A stretch of 40,078 nt of DNA from Chloroflexota bacterium (GCA_011523735.1 WTGB01000159.1:1-40078), one strand, 5' to 3'. Shown: positions 17,521-26,030, counted from the stretch's first letter. Translations and numbers: made by a program. The notes: a model not told the origin generated them from the letters alone.

Positions 17521-18417
17521 ATGACAGTCTTACGGACACCTGAAGAGCGCTTTGAAAACCTGGCGGATTACGGCTTTGCGCCGCATTATATGCAGATCGG
17601 CGATACGCGGATGCACTACGTTGATGAGGGTGCGGGGGACGATACGGTGCTGTGCTTGCATGGCGAGCCGACCTGGTCTTATCTTTACCGTCACATGATC
17701 CCACCGCTGGCAGCGCGCTACCGGGTGCTGGCGCCGGATATGGTGGGGTTTGGCAAGTCGGACAAGTATGCGGCGGAAGGCGACTATAGTTATCAGATGC
17801 ACTATGACAAGCTACTTGCTTTGGTGGAGGCTTTGGATCTGCGGCACATCACATTGGTCTGCCAGGATTGGGGCGGTCTGCTGGGTTTGGCTATCGCGGC
17901 GAATGAGGGAGCTCGCTTCGCGCGCCTGGTCGTGCTGAATACATTCCTGCCGACGGGCGAAGAGAAGATCAGCGATGCTTTTTTGCAGTGGCGCGTCTTC
18001 AGCCAGAAAGTGGGCAGGCGCATGCAAGTGGGCCGCTTGATCGCGCAGACGATTACAAGCTACGAGTTGGGGACCGATATCATTGCGGCTTATGACGCGC
18101 CCTACCCCGACGACAAGTACAAAGCGGGCGCGGCGATATTCCCGTCGCTGGTGCCGATTTCGCCGGGCATGCCTGGCGCAGCGGAAATGCGGGCGGCGCG
18201 CGAAAAGCTGGCGCACTGGACCAAGCCGGTACAAGTGATGTTCAGCGATGGCGACCCGATCCTCGGCGGAGCGGCGAAGTTCTTTCGGCGGCTCTTCCCG
18301 ACCGCAGCCGATCAACCGGAGATAACTATTCGTGGCGCGGGACACTTCTTGCAAGAAGAAAAAGGGGCTGAGATCGCGGCGGAGGTGATCGCCTTCATCG
18401 AGCGCACTCGACGCTAG
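17521..18417 (+). CDS. Haloalkane-dehalogenase-like alpha/beta hydrolase
   Basis: Alpha/beta-hydrolase of 298 residues closest in motif to subfamily I haloalkane dehalogenases (DhlA type). The oxyanion-hole strand reads CLHGEPTWSYLYRHMIPP. The nucleophile elbow is VCQDWGG, with D116 as nucleophile and W117 as one halide-binding tryptophan. A candidate acid is in FSDGDPILGG (D243 or D245), and H275 in GAGHFLQEE completes the triad. A second halide-binding tryptophan could be W157 in FLQWRVF, but this is uncertain, so an epoxide or other ester substrate cannot be excluded. The ATG at 17521 is preferred over the TTG just before it. deoC follows after 17 bases, suggesting one transcript. Confidence 0.85.
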   Translation: MTVLRTPEERFENLADYGFAPHYMQIGDTRMHYVDEGAGDDTVLCLHGEPTWSYLYRHMIPPLAARYRVLAPDMVGFGKSDKYAAEGDYSYQMHYDKLLALVEALDLRHITLVCQDWGGLLGLAIAANEGARFARLVVLNTFLPTGEEKISDAFLQWRVFSQKVGRRMQVGRLIAQTITSYELGTDIIAAYDAPYPDDKYKAGAAIFPSLVPISPGMPGAAEMRAAREKLAHWTKPVQVMFSDGDPILGGAAKFFRRLFPTAADQPEITIRGAGHFLQEEKGAEIAAEVIAFIERTRR

Positions 18418-18434
18418 GCTCAAGCGAGGGCAAG

Positions 18435-19397
18435 ATGGCAGCGGCAAAGCATAAACGGAATCCGGGCATCCCTCTGGATATGGGCTGGGTGCGCGACACC
18501 AAAGTCAATCTGAGCGCGACGCAACGCCGCGCGCAAACTCTCACGACTCGCCGCAGCCTCAAGAAGGCATGGCAGGCGGCCTGGCTCCTGCGGGCGATCA
18601 CCATGATCGACTTGACCACCCTGGCCGGCGATGACACGCCGGGCAAGGTTACGCGATTGTGTGCCAAGGCGCGGCAGCCACTGCGCCAAGATATCATCGA
18701 CGCCCTCGATGTCAGTGAGTTGCATCTGACTGTTGGCGCGGTCTGCGTCTATCATCAACGAGTTAAAGACGCATTGGCGGCGCTCCGCAGCAGTGGCATC
18801 CCAGTGGCGGCAGTATCGACTGGCTTCCCGGCCGGTCTCAGCCCTTTCGCCCAACGTATCGAAGAGATTCATCAATCAGTTGAAGCGGGCGCCGAGGAGA
18901 TCGATATCGTCATCTCTCGCGAGCACGTACTGCGTGGCGACTGGCAAGCGCTTTACGATGAGGTCTGCGAGATGCGGCGCGCCTGTGGCGATGCGCACAT
19001 CAAGACCATCTTGGCCACCGGTGAGCTAGGACCGCTCTGGCATGTGTCGCAGGCGAGCAAAGTCTGCATGATGGCGGGCGCCGATTTCATCAAGACGAGC
19101 ACGGGCAAAGAGTCGGTGAACGCCACCCTCGAAGTCGGCTTGACGATGTTGCGCGAGATCCGCGCTTATCAAGCGATGACGGGATACAAGGTGGGCTTCA
19201 AACCGGCAGGTGGCATCCGCAGCGCCAAAGACGCGCTGAATTGGCTGGTTCTGATCAAAGAAGAGCTAGGCGATGATTGGCTCAATAATCGGCTCTTTCG
19301 CTTCGGGGCGTCTGGCTTGCTAACGGATATCGAACGGCAGCTATCGCATTACGTCACCGGGCGTTACGCCGCGCGTCACCATATGCCGATGGCTTAA
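18435..19397 (+). CDS. deoC: Deoxyribose-phosphate aldolase, human-type long form
   Basis: Cleaves 2-deoxyribose-5-phosphate to glyceraldehyde-3-phosphate and acetaldehyde in deoxynucleoside breakdown. The 320-residue protein resembles the longer animal DERA far more than the ~220-250-residue form of most bacteria. Shared stretches recalled from human DERA are WQAAWLL, IDLTTLxGDDT, KTILATGELG, KTSTGKE and the tail HxVTGRYAAxHxxPM. The Schiff-base lysine is K220 in DFIKTSTGK, with K256 in VGFKPAGGIRSAKD and D157 in EIDIVIS completing the site. A GAGGG ribosome site lies 4 bases before the ATG. It is probably co-transcribed with the upstream hydrolase, and a PucR regulator follows with its own promoter. 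Confidence 0.96.
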   Translation: MAAAKHKRNPGIPLDMGWVRDTKVNLSATQRRAQTLTTRRSLKKAWQAAWLLRAITMIDLTTLAGDDTPGKVTRLCAKARQPLRQDIIDALDVSELHLTVGAVCVYHQRVKDALAALRSSGIPVAAVSTGFPAGLSPFAQRIEEIHQSVEAGAEEIDIVISREHVLRGDWQALYDEVCEMRRACGDAHIKTILATGELGPLWHVSQASKVCMMAGADFIKTSTGKESVNATLEVGLTMLREIRAYQAMTGYKVGFKPAGGIRSAKDALNWLVLIKEELGDDWLNNRLFRFGASGLLTDIERQLSHYVTGRYAARHHMPMA

Positions 19398-19425
19398 CGC
19401 CGCGCCCGCGCCCGGCGCTTCAACT

Positions 19426-19454
19426 TTGCGTCTTTCCGCCGACAACTCTATACT
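19426..19454 (+). promoter_or_regulatory. Predicted sigma-70 promoter for the PucR-type gene
   Basis: TTGCGT (19426-19431), exactly 17 bases, then TATACT (19449-19454). The regulator's ATG is 40 bases further on. Hexamers and spacing are good, so the regulator is likely transcribed separately from deoC. Confidence 0.6.
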
Positions 19455-19493
19455 CTCCTGCATAATCCATCTTGGTCGATAGTTTATGGATTT

Positions 19494-21116
19494 ATGCTAA
19501 CGCTGAAAGAAGCCCTGCAACTGCCCATACTGGAAAATGCGCGGGTCGTCGCCGGCGCCGGCGGCTTGGAGCGCCCGATACGCTGGGTGCACAATGTCGG
19601 CGTGCCGAACGCGGCGGAATGGCTGCATGGTGGCGAGTTGGTGCTGACCACCGTATTCAACATGCCGGAGGCTCCCGCCGCGCAATGTGAATTCCTGCGT
19701 CAGCTGGCGGAACGAGGCATCGTCGCAGTGGTGATTACCATTGGCGCACTGGTGGATGAGATTCCGGATTATCTGCGCGCCATCGGCGATGAGCTGGACT
19801 TGCCGCTGATTGAACTGCCTTATCAGACTCGCTTCGTAGACATCGCGAAAGTTATCAACGAGCGAATTGCCGAAGAGAATCTGGACACGATAAGCCGCGC
19901 CTTATCGATTCAGCAGCGCCTTTCGCGTCTGGTGTTGGAAGGCGGCGGCTTTGCGGAACTTGCCAATATGCTGGCGGATCAAGTCGGGCATTCCATCAGC
20001 ATCGAAAATGACCGGTTTGAAGCGATTGCCAACATGAACATTGCGGAAGTGGACGAGGCACGCCGCTATACCATTCGTCACGGACGCACCAACCCGCAAT
20101 TGATCGAGGCGCTCGAAGAGGAGTATCTACCCAAGATCCGTGAGTCGCTGCGCCCGGTTCAACTGCCTATGATGCCAGAATTGGGCTTGGAGATGGAGCG
20201 CCTGCTGGCGCCGATCGTCGTGCAGGGCGAGATCTACGGTTATATGTGGATCATCGCCGATGTGCATGCGCTAAATCCAATAGACATGATGGCGATAGAA
20301 ATCGGCGCGACCGTCGCCGCCTTGCTCATGCTATATGAGGATTTGCTGAACGCCGCTGAAGCCGTCAAGGGCAGCCTCGTGGCGCAGCTTATAGAAGGCG
20401 AAGGCGCCAGCGAAACGATAATCCGCGACCAATCACTGCGATACGGCGTCGATTTACTACTGCCCTGGCGAATGCTGCTGGTCAACATTGGCAATGGCCA
20501 GCCGGCGCGCTTTGATCGCGTTTACCGTGCCGTCAACCATTCTTTGAGCAGCGTAAAGCGAAAGGCGGTGGCGGCGCAATTTGCTGGTCAGGTGGTCATC
20601 CTGGCGCAGGCTGAAGAGGCGACAGAAGCTATTGCGCAGGCTTTGATCGAGCAACTGGAAAACGACAGCGGCGTTTTGAACATTGCCATCAGCCGCGAGT
20701 TCATCGGCATGGACCAGGTCAGCACAGCGCACCAGCAATGTAATGAGGTGCTAGCAATTGGGCAGCGCATTAACAGCGGCTGTCGTGTTCACCGCTTTGA
20801 AGATCTGGGCTACATACACACGCTTTTTCACGCGGGACCGGCCGGCATGTCCCAGAACGAGTACGTCCCGATCTTGCGCCGGTTGCTGGACGAGCGGGGG
20901 ACAGACTTGTTCAACACGCTGGAAAGCTACCTGGACGCGGGAGGAAACAGTGTGCAAACAGCCGAAGCGCTGCATATCCATCGCAGCACGCTGAATTACC
21001 GACTGGCGCGGATCAGAGAGATTTGCGCCGTCGACCTTTCGGAGCCCGCCGCCCGCCTCAACTTGCAGATCGCGCTGAAACTGATGCGGCTATTCGACGA
21101 CTTTGATGTCGACTAG
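19494..21116 (+). CDS. PucR-family transcriptional regulator
   Basis: Regulator of 540 residues. The first ~125 residues match the PucR-like N-terminal domain (LTLKEALQLPILENARVVAG, then GGELVLTT and the ITIGALVDEIPDYLRAIGDE segment). A GAF-like middle part follows (about 150-290), then a CdaR-type GGDEF-like region, and a C-terminal helix-turn-helix of the PucR class in NSVQTAEALHIHRSTLNYRL near residues 483-510. Members control purine, amino-acid or sugar catabolism, usually binding next to the genes they regulate, so deoC upstream is a plausible target; this is inference. It has its own promoter. The stop shares CTAG with the stop of the convergent acpS gene. Confidence 0.9.
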   Translation: MLTLKEALQLPILENARVVAGAGGLERPIRWVHNVGVPNAAEWLHGGELVLTTVFNMPEAPAAQCEFLRQLAERGIVAVVITIGALVDEIPDYLRAIGDELDLPLIELPYQTRFVDIAKVINERIAEENLDTISRALSIQQRLSRLVLEGGGFAELANMLADQVGHSISIENDRFEAIANMNIAEVDEARRYTIRHGRTNPQLIEALEEEYLPKIRESLRPVQLPMMPELGLEMERLLAPIVVQGEIYGYMWIIADVHALNPIDMMAIEIGATVAALLMLYEDLLNAAEAVKGSLVAQLIEGEGASETIIRDQSLRYGVDLLLPWRMLLVNIGNGQPARFDRVYRAVNHSLSSVKRKAVAAQFAGQVVILAQAEEATEAIAQALIEQLENDSGVLNIAISREFIGMDQVSTAHQQCNEVLAIGQRINSGCRVHRFEDLGYIHTLFHAGPAGMSQNEYVPILRRLLDERGTDLFNTLESYLDAGGNSVQTAEALHIHRSTLNYRLARIREICAVDLSEPAARLNLQIALKLMRLFDDFDVD

Positions 21117-21484
21117 CCCGCTGATTTGGCGACGGCAACCGCTACAGCCTGCGATTTGCTGTGCGACAAGCTGATATCCCATTCGCTCAAGTTCAACTCA
21201 TTAGCCAGGGACATGGCGGCGCCATGCAAGACGAGCCGAGGACGCCGGCGATCATCGTCGGTGCGAATCTCGATCTCAACCCAGCGGATATCGCCGATGC
21301 CAGTGCCGAGCGCCTTCGCTACTGCTTCTTTGGCGGCAAAGCGCGCGGCCAAGCGTGTCGGATTGTCGACGCAGTCGGCGCGTTCGCCCGCGGTGAAAAA
21401 GCGCTGGAGGAAGCGTTCGCCAAAGCGCTCAATGCCGGCGGCGATGCGTTCGCATTCGATCAGGTCAACGCCGCAGCGGATCAC
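21113..21484 (-). CDS. acpS: Holo-[acyl-carrier-protein] synthase
   Basis: Transfers the 4'-phosphopantetheine arm from coenzyme A to acyl carrier protein. The product is 123 residues from a GTG at 21484, the typical AcpS length. Family motifs are present: CGVDLIECERIAAGIERFGE near the start with the metal-binding aspartate of GVDLIE, FTAGERADC, and the catalytic ARFAAKEAVAKALGTG. The open frame continues upstream to 21559, but the GTG has GAGG and AGG sequences within 12 bases ahead and gives the conserved N-terminus, so I prefer it. The gene overlaps the end of the PucR-type regulator by 4 bases. Only a short divergent region separates it from the methyltransferase gene. Confidence 0.95.
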   Translation of the reverse strand: MIRCGVDLIECERIAAGIERFGERFLQRFFTAGERADCVDNPTRLAARFAAKEAVAKALGTGIGDIRWVEIEIRTDDDRRRPRLVLHGAAMSLANELNLSEWDISLSHSKSQAVAVAVAKSAG

Positions 21485-21587
21485 GGACCTGTCCTCAACA
21501 TAGTCTCTTTCGTCACGCAATTTCCGCAGTGTAAAGCGCATCCCGTCTTTTGCCAACATTCAGCTATTGCCGAAATGCGACCGTCAC

Positions 21588-21593
21588 TATAAT
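21588..21593 (+). promoter_or_regulatory. Consensus -10 box upstream of the methyltransferase gene
   Basis: TATAAT lies 35 bases before the ATG at 21629. A TTGCCG upstream is only 15 bases away, slightly short for a -35, so only the -10 is credible. Confidence 0.4.
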
Positions 21594-21628
21594 GGTCATG
21601 GCTTGTCTAGGTCATCGCAGGAAAGAGT

Positions 21629-22303
21629 ATGGCTAGTCTCCGTTTTCGCTTGCGACAAGAATACTGGGCTTTGAGGGCGCCGCGGCAAATGAAGAATTAC
21701 CTTGCCGATACTCCCATCCCCAAACTGCAAATCGGCAGCGGCCACAATCTTTTGAAGGGATGGTTGAATACGACGCTCTACCCCATTGAACCGGGCGCGG
21801 TCTTTCTCGATGCGCGGCGCCCCTTTCCGATGCCAGCGGAATCTTTGGATTATATCTTCAGCGAACATGTCATTGAGCATCTGGAATTTGAAGAGGCAAT
21901 GGCTATGCTGTGCGAGTGCAAGCGTGCCCTGAAGCCCGGTGGCCGAATCCGGATCGCGACGCCCGACCTCAAGCAAATCATCGCGCTCTACGCTCAGCCA
22001 GATGGAGAGGAGCAAGCGCGTTATATTCGCTGGATAATGCGAACCTTCCGTCCCAAGTTCGGCGAATTCAGCCCGGCGCATGCCGTCAACCAGTCCTTTC
22101 ACGGCTGGCGGCACAAATTCATTTACGACGAATTGACTTTGAGACAAGCGCTCAAAGACACGGGTTTCCAGAGCATAACGCGGGTTGAGCCGGGTGAAAG
22201 CGAGGATGAGCAGCTTCGCGGACTGGAGCAGCACGGAAGCTACGTCGGCAATGAAGGGGCTATGCGCTACGAAACAATGGTCTTTGAAGCGACAAAGCCA
22301 TAG
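21629..22303 (+). CDS. SAM-dependent methyltransferase, class I
   Basis: A 224-residue methyltransferase. The SAM loop is KLQIGSGHNLLKGWLN, followed by acidic residues near FLDARRPFPMPAESLDYIFS. A post-I motif SEHVIEHLEFEEAMAML and the ALKPGGRIRIATPDL strand are characteristic of glycan- or lipid-tailoring methyltransferases of the Methyltransf_11 type. Later residues WRHKFIYDELTLRQAL agree with the predicted SAM-methyltransferase group often found with glycosyltransferases. AGGA lies 6 bases before the ATG. It appears monocistronic, behind a TATAAT box. The substrate is unknown. Confidence 0.88.
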   Translation: MASLRFRLRQEYWALRAPRQMKNYLADTPIPKLQIGSGHNLLKGWLNTTLYPIEPGAVFLDARRPFPMPAESLDYIFSEHVIEHLEFEEAMAMLCECKRALKPGGRIRIATPDLKQIIALYAQPDGEEQARYIRWIMRTFRPKFGEFSPAHAVNQSFHGWRHKFIYDELTLRQALKDTGFQSITRVEPGESEDEQLRGLEQHGSYVGNEGAMRYETMVFEATKP

Positions 22304-22330
22304 ATATTCAGGGTCCGCAAGTGGGGTTCA

Positions 22331-22459
22331 TTACGGTTCAATTTTTGGCTTTTGCTTTCGCCGACTGCGATAAATGTCTATTGCCGCAACGACAATCAAA
22401 GCAGCAGCCAGTGTCGGGAGCAGAAAACCGGTCACATTCAAAGACGCCTGCACTCTCAT
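22331..22459 (-). CDS. Possible 42-residue single-span membrane protein
   Basis: Small open frame read directly from the bases. ATG at 22459, stop TAA at 22331, 42 residues. It begins MRVQASLNV, continues with one hydrophobic stretch (about residues 11-30, including TGFLLPTLAAALIVVAAIDI) and ends in a strongly basic tail, YRSRRKQKPKIEP. The span plus positive cytoplasmic tail fits a small inner-membrane protein with the N-terminus outside. An AGG lies 7 bases before the ATG. It lies alone in the gap, opposite in direction to its neighbours. A 42-codon frame can arise by chance, but the hydrophobic-basic layout and ribosome site favour a real gene. Confidence 0.42.
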   Translation of the reverse strand: MRVQASLNVTGFLLPTLAAALIVVAAIDIYRSRRKQKPKIEP

Positions 22460-22549
22460 TTAGCTGCCTATTCTAGCAACGCGGAAATGATTTGTCAGCT
22501 TGGTAGATCTCGCTAAGGTCCCTGACAGCGTGGAATCGCAGCGCGTATG

Positions 22550-22567
22550 GAATTGCCTGTGCAATTC
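22550..22567. repeat. Inverted repeat upstream of the FmdB-like gene
   Basis: GAATTGC (22550-22556), CTGT, GCAATTC (22561-22567): perfect 7-base arms with a 4-base centre, 57 bases before the FmdB-like ATG. It could be an operator or a leader hairpin. Confidence 0.4.
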
Positions 22568-22624
22568 TCGTCAGTTTTCCGCTAATATATTGCTTTTGAT
22601 GCCATTGATTCAGGGTGTATATAT

Positions 22625-22939
22625 ATGCCAGTTTATACCTATCGCCGTGAAGACGGCACGACTTTCGACTTTCGCCAGAGATTCCTGGACAGCCCGCTGG
22701 AGATTTGCCCCACCACCGGACAGGTCGTCAAGCGCGTGATCCAGCCGGCGGGAATAATCTTCAAAGGTAGCGGCTTCTATGTGAACGACAACAACAAGGC
22801 GAATAATCCTGCCAAGCCCGCCGGCAGCGGCGAAAACGGCAAATCCGCCGCAACTGATCAAAAAGCCGAAGCCAAGAGTGAAACCAAGACCAAGAGCAAA
22901 AGCGAAAAAGCAGAGACGGCGCCTAGCCCCAATCAATGA
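22625..22939 (+). CDS. FmdB-type small protein with degenerate zinc ribbon
   Basis: A 104-residue protein of the FmdB putative regulatory family. The family's typical N-terminus reads MPxYEYRCxxCG, and later CPxCG. Here it reads MPVYTYRREDGTTFDF and CPTTG, so three of four zinc-binding cysteines are absent and only C28 remains. Other signature parts are intact: RQRFLDSPL, VKRVIQPAGIIFKGSGFYV. From about residue 55 the tail is low-complexity and rich in K, E, A, S and N. The gene has a GGGTG before the ATG and lies just upstream of a SixA-nitroreductase gene (36-base gap), so they may be co-transcribed. Zinc binding is doubtful, and function in this family is largely unproven. Confidence 0.85.
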   Translation: MPVYTYRREDGTTFDFRQRFLDSPLEICPTTGQVVKRVIQPAGIIFKGSGFYVNDNNKANNPAKPAGSGENGKSAATDQKAEAKSETKTKSKSEKAETAPSPNQ

Positions 22940-22975
22940 GCCCTAACTCAGCATTTGGCAACTGGGACAGCGAAC

Positions 22976-24094
22976 ATGAGATACTATTTTGTCAGACATG
23001 GCATCGCCGAAGACATGGCAGAAAGCGATTTCTCCCGCCAATTGACCGCGCGCGGCCGGCGGCGCGTGGTCCAATCCGCCGCGGTGATGAAACGCCTGAA
23101 CCTGAAACCGGCGCGAGTCTATAGCAGTCCGCGGATACGGGCGCGTCAAACCGCCGAGATCATCAGCGAGGCGCTTGGTTTGCCAGTCAGCCTGGTTGAG
23201 GAGGTCAATTTTGGTTTCGACCTCAACGACATTAACAAGCTAACCAGTGATATGCACATCGACGACGAGGTCATGTTTGTCGGGCACAATCCGGACATGA
23301 GCCTGCTGGTGCATCAACTTACCGGGGTTGATGTGTCGATGAAGAAAGGCGGCTTGGCGCGGGTCGATCTGCTGGGCCGGAATGCGCGGCACGGCGAACT
23401 GGTTTGGCTCATCGCGCCAAAAGTGTTTGACGCCTTGGGCAAGAGCGACGCGCAAGGAACTGCTCAAGACGCCGTCACGCTGACCCCGCCACAGAAACTT
23501 CCGCAAACTGAGTCTCCCCTGCACACCTTGATCCGCCATCGCTGGAGCCCAGTCGGCTTCGATCGGCGGCGCGGCATCGACCGTGGAACACTGCTCAGCA
23601 TATTGGAGGCGGCGCGCTGGGCGGCCTCATCCAGCAATTTACAACCTTGGCGCTTCATTGTTGCGCCCAAGGAGAATCAGGCTGAATTCCAGAAGGTATT
23701 CTCCGTTTTGCGAGAGGGCAATCAGTCCTGGGCACAGCATGCCGCTGTCTTGATGATCGCAGTCGCCCACAAGTATCGCGAGCCGGATGTCATCAATCGC
23801 CATGCCGGGCACGATCTCGGTCAAGCGATCGCGCAGATGGTCCTGCAGGCGCTGGATCACGGCATCTACGCGCACCAGATGGGCGGTTTCTTCCCGGACA
23901 AGGCGCGCGCGCTTTATCGAATCCCGGATGAGTTTGAACCCTATACCGCCATTGCCCTGGGCTATCGTAGCCCAGACCTCGAGTACCTCAGCGATGGTCA
24001 TCGGCAGCGAGAATCCTCCGGACGCCTGCGGCAAAGCTTAAGTGAGATGATATTCAGCGGCGCCTGGGAGGAGGCTGCGGATTTCCTGCGCTGA
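22976..24094 (+). CDS. Fusion of SixA-type phosphatase and nitroreductase-like domain
   Basis: A single 372-residue frame with two domains. Residues 1-150 are a histidine phosphatase of the SixA type: R7-H8-G9 in FVRHGIAEDM (catalytic histidine H8), ARGRRRVVQSAAVM, SSPRIRARQTAEII and the second histidine H104 in FVGHNPDMS. After a ~35-residue linker, residues 187-372 are a nitroreductase-like flavoprotein: RHRWSPVGFDRR, ILEAARWAASSSNLQPWRF, and a C-terminal stretch with GGFFPDKARALYRIP. The start is ATG 22976; a TTG at 22955 is in frame but would add residues not seen in SixA proteins. The join is in-frame with no sign of a frameshift. The natural substrates of both halves are unknown; a phosphohistidine or small-molecule phosphatase paired with FMN redox chemistry is inference. 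Confidence 0.9.
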   Translation: MRYYFVRHGIAEDMAESDFSRQLTARGRRRVVQSAAVMKRLNLKPARVYSSPRIRARQTAEIISEALGLPVSLVEEVNFGFDLNDINKLTSDMHIDDEVMFVGHNPDMSLLVHQLTGVDVSMKKGGLARVDLLGRNARHGELVWLIAPKVFDALGKSDAQGTAQDAVTLTPPQKLPQTESPLHTLIRHRWSPVGFDRRRGIDRGTLLSILEAARWAASSSNLQPWRFIVAPKENQAEFQKVFSVLREGNQSWAQHAAVLMIAVAHKYREPDVINRHAGHDLGQAIAQMVLQALDHGIYAHQMGGFFPDKARALYRIPDEFEPYTAIALGYRSPDLEYLSDGHRQRESSGRLRQSLSEMIFSGAWEEAADFLR

Positions 24095-24177
24095 ACAATC
24101 CTCGTCACGCGCCCTGATTTTATTGTTCCAGCGAGAATGCCGACATCTGCTGTGGCTTTCGGGCGAAATAATCTGAG

Positions 24178-25728
24178 ATGGAAGATCTAAAACGGGGTGG
24201 CATCGCAGTTATCGACTTCGGCTCGCAGTATACGCAACTGATCGCGCGCCGCATCCGCGAGCTCGGCGTTTACTCCGAAGTGTATGCTCACGATGGCAGC
24301 GTTAAGCATATCAATCAACATGAACCGGCTGGCTATATCCTCTCCGGCGGACCAGCCAGTGTCTATGAAACGGATGCGCCTCAACTGCCAGCGTTTATCA
24401 GGGACAGTGAAATACCTGTGCTTGGGATCTGTTATGGCATGCAGCTGTTGACTGAAGCTATCGGTGGGGTGGTCGGTCCTGCCAGAACAAGAGAATACGG
24501 ACCGGCGATAATCACACATAGAGCGCGCAGCCCGTTGTTTGATGGGCTGGCGGCAGATTTACGCGTATGGATGTCGCACGGCGATCGCATCGAGACTCTG
24601 CCACCAGGCTTCAGCGCGCTGGCGGAATCGGACAATTGTCCCTATGCCGCTATTGGCGACCTGAGGCGAAACCGCTACGGCTTGCAATTCCACCCGGAAG
24701 TACAGCATAGCCCGCAGGGGCAAGCGATCTTGAACAACTTCCTCTTTAGGATTTGCCGTTGTCAAAGCAATTGGTCGGCTGAGAACTTCATCCAAGACGC
24801 GGTCGATAAGATTCGCGCTCAAGTCAAGGGTGAGCGGGTCTTGCTGGCATTAAGCGGCGGCGTTGATTCAGCGGTGGCCGGCGCTTTGATCCACCGCGCC
24901 ATCGGCGAGCGGCTCACCTGCATCTTCGTGGACCATGGTCTGCTTCGACAGGGCGAGGCGAAGCAGGTCGTACAGGTTTTCCGCCGTGAGCAGGGCATGG
25001 ATCTCATCGCGGTGAATGCCGTCGAGACCTTCTTGAACGCGCTCGACGGCTTGACCGAGCCAGAAGCGAAGCGCAAGATCATCGGCAAACTCTTCGTCGA
25101 TGTCTTCAGCGAACAAGCGCGACGCCTGCGTGGCTTCCGCTTTCTGGCACAGGGCACGATTTATCCCGACATCATCGAAAGCGCCGCCGACAGCAAGAGC
25201 GCGAAGACAATCAAATCGCATCATAACGTCGGCGGCTTGCCAAGAGATCTTCACTTTGAACTGGTCGAGCCACTGCGAGACTGTTTCAAAGACGAGGTCC
25301 GCAAGATCGGCGCGGCGCTGGGACTGCCCGAAGCGATCGTATGGCGACAGCCCTTCCCCGGTCCTGGCTTGGCGATACGCTGTCTGGGCGCGCTCACTTG
25401 GGAGCGGCTGGAAAAGTTGCGCGCGGCCGATGCCATCTTCACTGACGAACTGGAAACCGCTGGCATGCTGCGCAAAGGCACAGCGCAAAGCTTTGCGGTT
25501 CTGCTGCCGGTGAAGAGTGTCGGCGTCATGGGCGACAAGCGCAGCTATGAAGAAGTCCTGGTCTTGCGTTCGGTGACCACTGAGGATTTTATGACGGCCG
25601 ATTGGGCGCGCCTGCCCTATGACTTGCTGGCGCGGGTCAGCGCGCGCATCGTAAACGAAGTCGCTGGCATTAACCGCGTCACCTATGATATAACCAGCAA
25701 ACCGCCCGGTACAATCGAATGGGAATGA
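24178..25728 (+). CDS. guaA: GMP synthase (glutamine-hydrolysing)
   Basis: Converts XMP to GMP using glutamine and ATP. The 516-residue protein is complete. The class I glutamine amidotransferase domain has C85 in LGICYGMQL and the H172/E174 pair in LQFHPEV. The ATP-pyrophosphatase domain begins with the P-loop SGGVDS (226-231). The C-terminal dimerisation domain contains [29 protein letters not shown] and the invariant end KPPGTIEWE. No purine riboswitch or attenuator is visible in the 83-base gap upstream, and no strong Shine-Dalgarno precedes the ATG. A stand-alone RAM domain gene and a lipoprotein follow in the same direction. Confidence 0.98.
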   Translation: MEDLKRGGIAVIDFGSQYTQLIARRIRELGVYSEVYAHDGSVKHINQHEPAGYILSGGPASVYETDAPQLPAFIRDSEIPVLGICYGMQLLTEAIGGVVGPARTREYGPAIITHRARSPLFDGLAADLRVWMSHGDRIETLPPGFSALAESDNCPYAAIGDLRRNRYGLQFHPEVQHSPQGQAILNNFLFRICRCQSNWSAENFIQDAVDKIRAQVKGERVLLALSGGVDSAVAGALIHRAIGERLTCIFVDHGLLRQGEAKQVVQVFRREQGMDLIAVNAVETFLNALDGLTEPEAKRKIIGKLFVDVFSEQARRLRGFRFLAQGTIYPDIIESAADSKSAKTIKSHHNVGGLPRDLHFELVEPLRDCFKDEVRKIGAALGLPEAIVWRQPFPGPGLAIRCLGALTWERLEKLRAADAIFTDELETAGMLRKGTAQSFAVLLPVKSVGVMGDKRSYEEVLVLRSVTTEDFMTADWARLPYDLLARVSARIVNEVAGINRVTYDITSKPPGTIEWE

Positions 25729-25796
25729 GATTCCGCGATTGCCGAGGGCATACGGGGCGCAATTGAGGACGAAAAGCGACGCTTGAAGGAGCACTT

Positions 25797-26030
25797 ATGC
25801 CGGCAGCCTATGTATTAATCCATCTGAATATGGCCGTCGATTTTGCCGATTCCCTGCGGGATATTCGCGCTGTTGAAGGCGTCGAGCGCGCTGATCTTGT
25901 CGTCGGACCCGATGACTGTATCGCCTTTGTGCAAGCGGATGACATCACACAACTGATGAATACGATCCGCGCCATCCGCAGCGTCAACGGCGTCAGCAAG
26001 ACCGACACCCGTTCAATCGCCGAGATGTAA
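25797..26030 (+). CDS. Stand-alone Lrp/AsnC ligand-binding (RAM) domain protein
   Basis: A 77-residue protein consisting only of the alpha/beta sandwich domain that in Lrp/AsnC regulators binds amino acids and forms oligomers. It begins AAYVLIHLNMAVDFADSLRD, has the DLVVGPDDCIAFVQADD strand-turn and ends in a GVSKTDTRS-type edge. There is no DNA-binding helix-turn-helix. Such small proteins are often encoded next to metabolic genes and may act as effector-binding modules. A strong Shine-Dalgarno, AAGGAG (25786-25791), is 5 bases before the ATG. It follows guaA by 68 bases and is followed 4 bases later by a lipoprotein gene, so the three may form one operon; the functional link is not known. 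Confidence 0.88.
   Translation: MPAAYVLIHLNMAVDFADSLRDIRAVEGVERADLVVGPDDCIAFVQADDITQLMNTIRAIRSVNGVSKTDTRSIAEM

Larger units (their letters stand above)
22304..22624. other. 321-base gap between methyltransferase and FmdB-like genes
   Basis: There is no gene on the plus strand here. On the minus strand the gap holds a possible 42-codon membrane protein (22331-22459). Near its right end is a perfect 7-base inverted repeat (22550-22567) ahead of the FmdB-like gene. No convincing terminator follows the methyltransferase. Confidence 0.5.

Noticed and set aside
24095..24177. Purine riboswitch or attenuator upstream of guaA
   Set aside because: The 83-base gap lacks the conserved purine aptamer core and a terminator hairpin.
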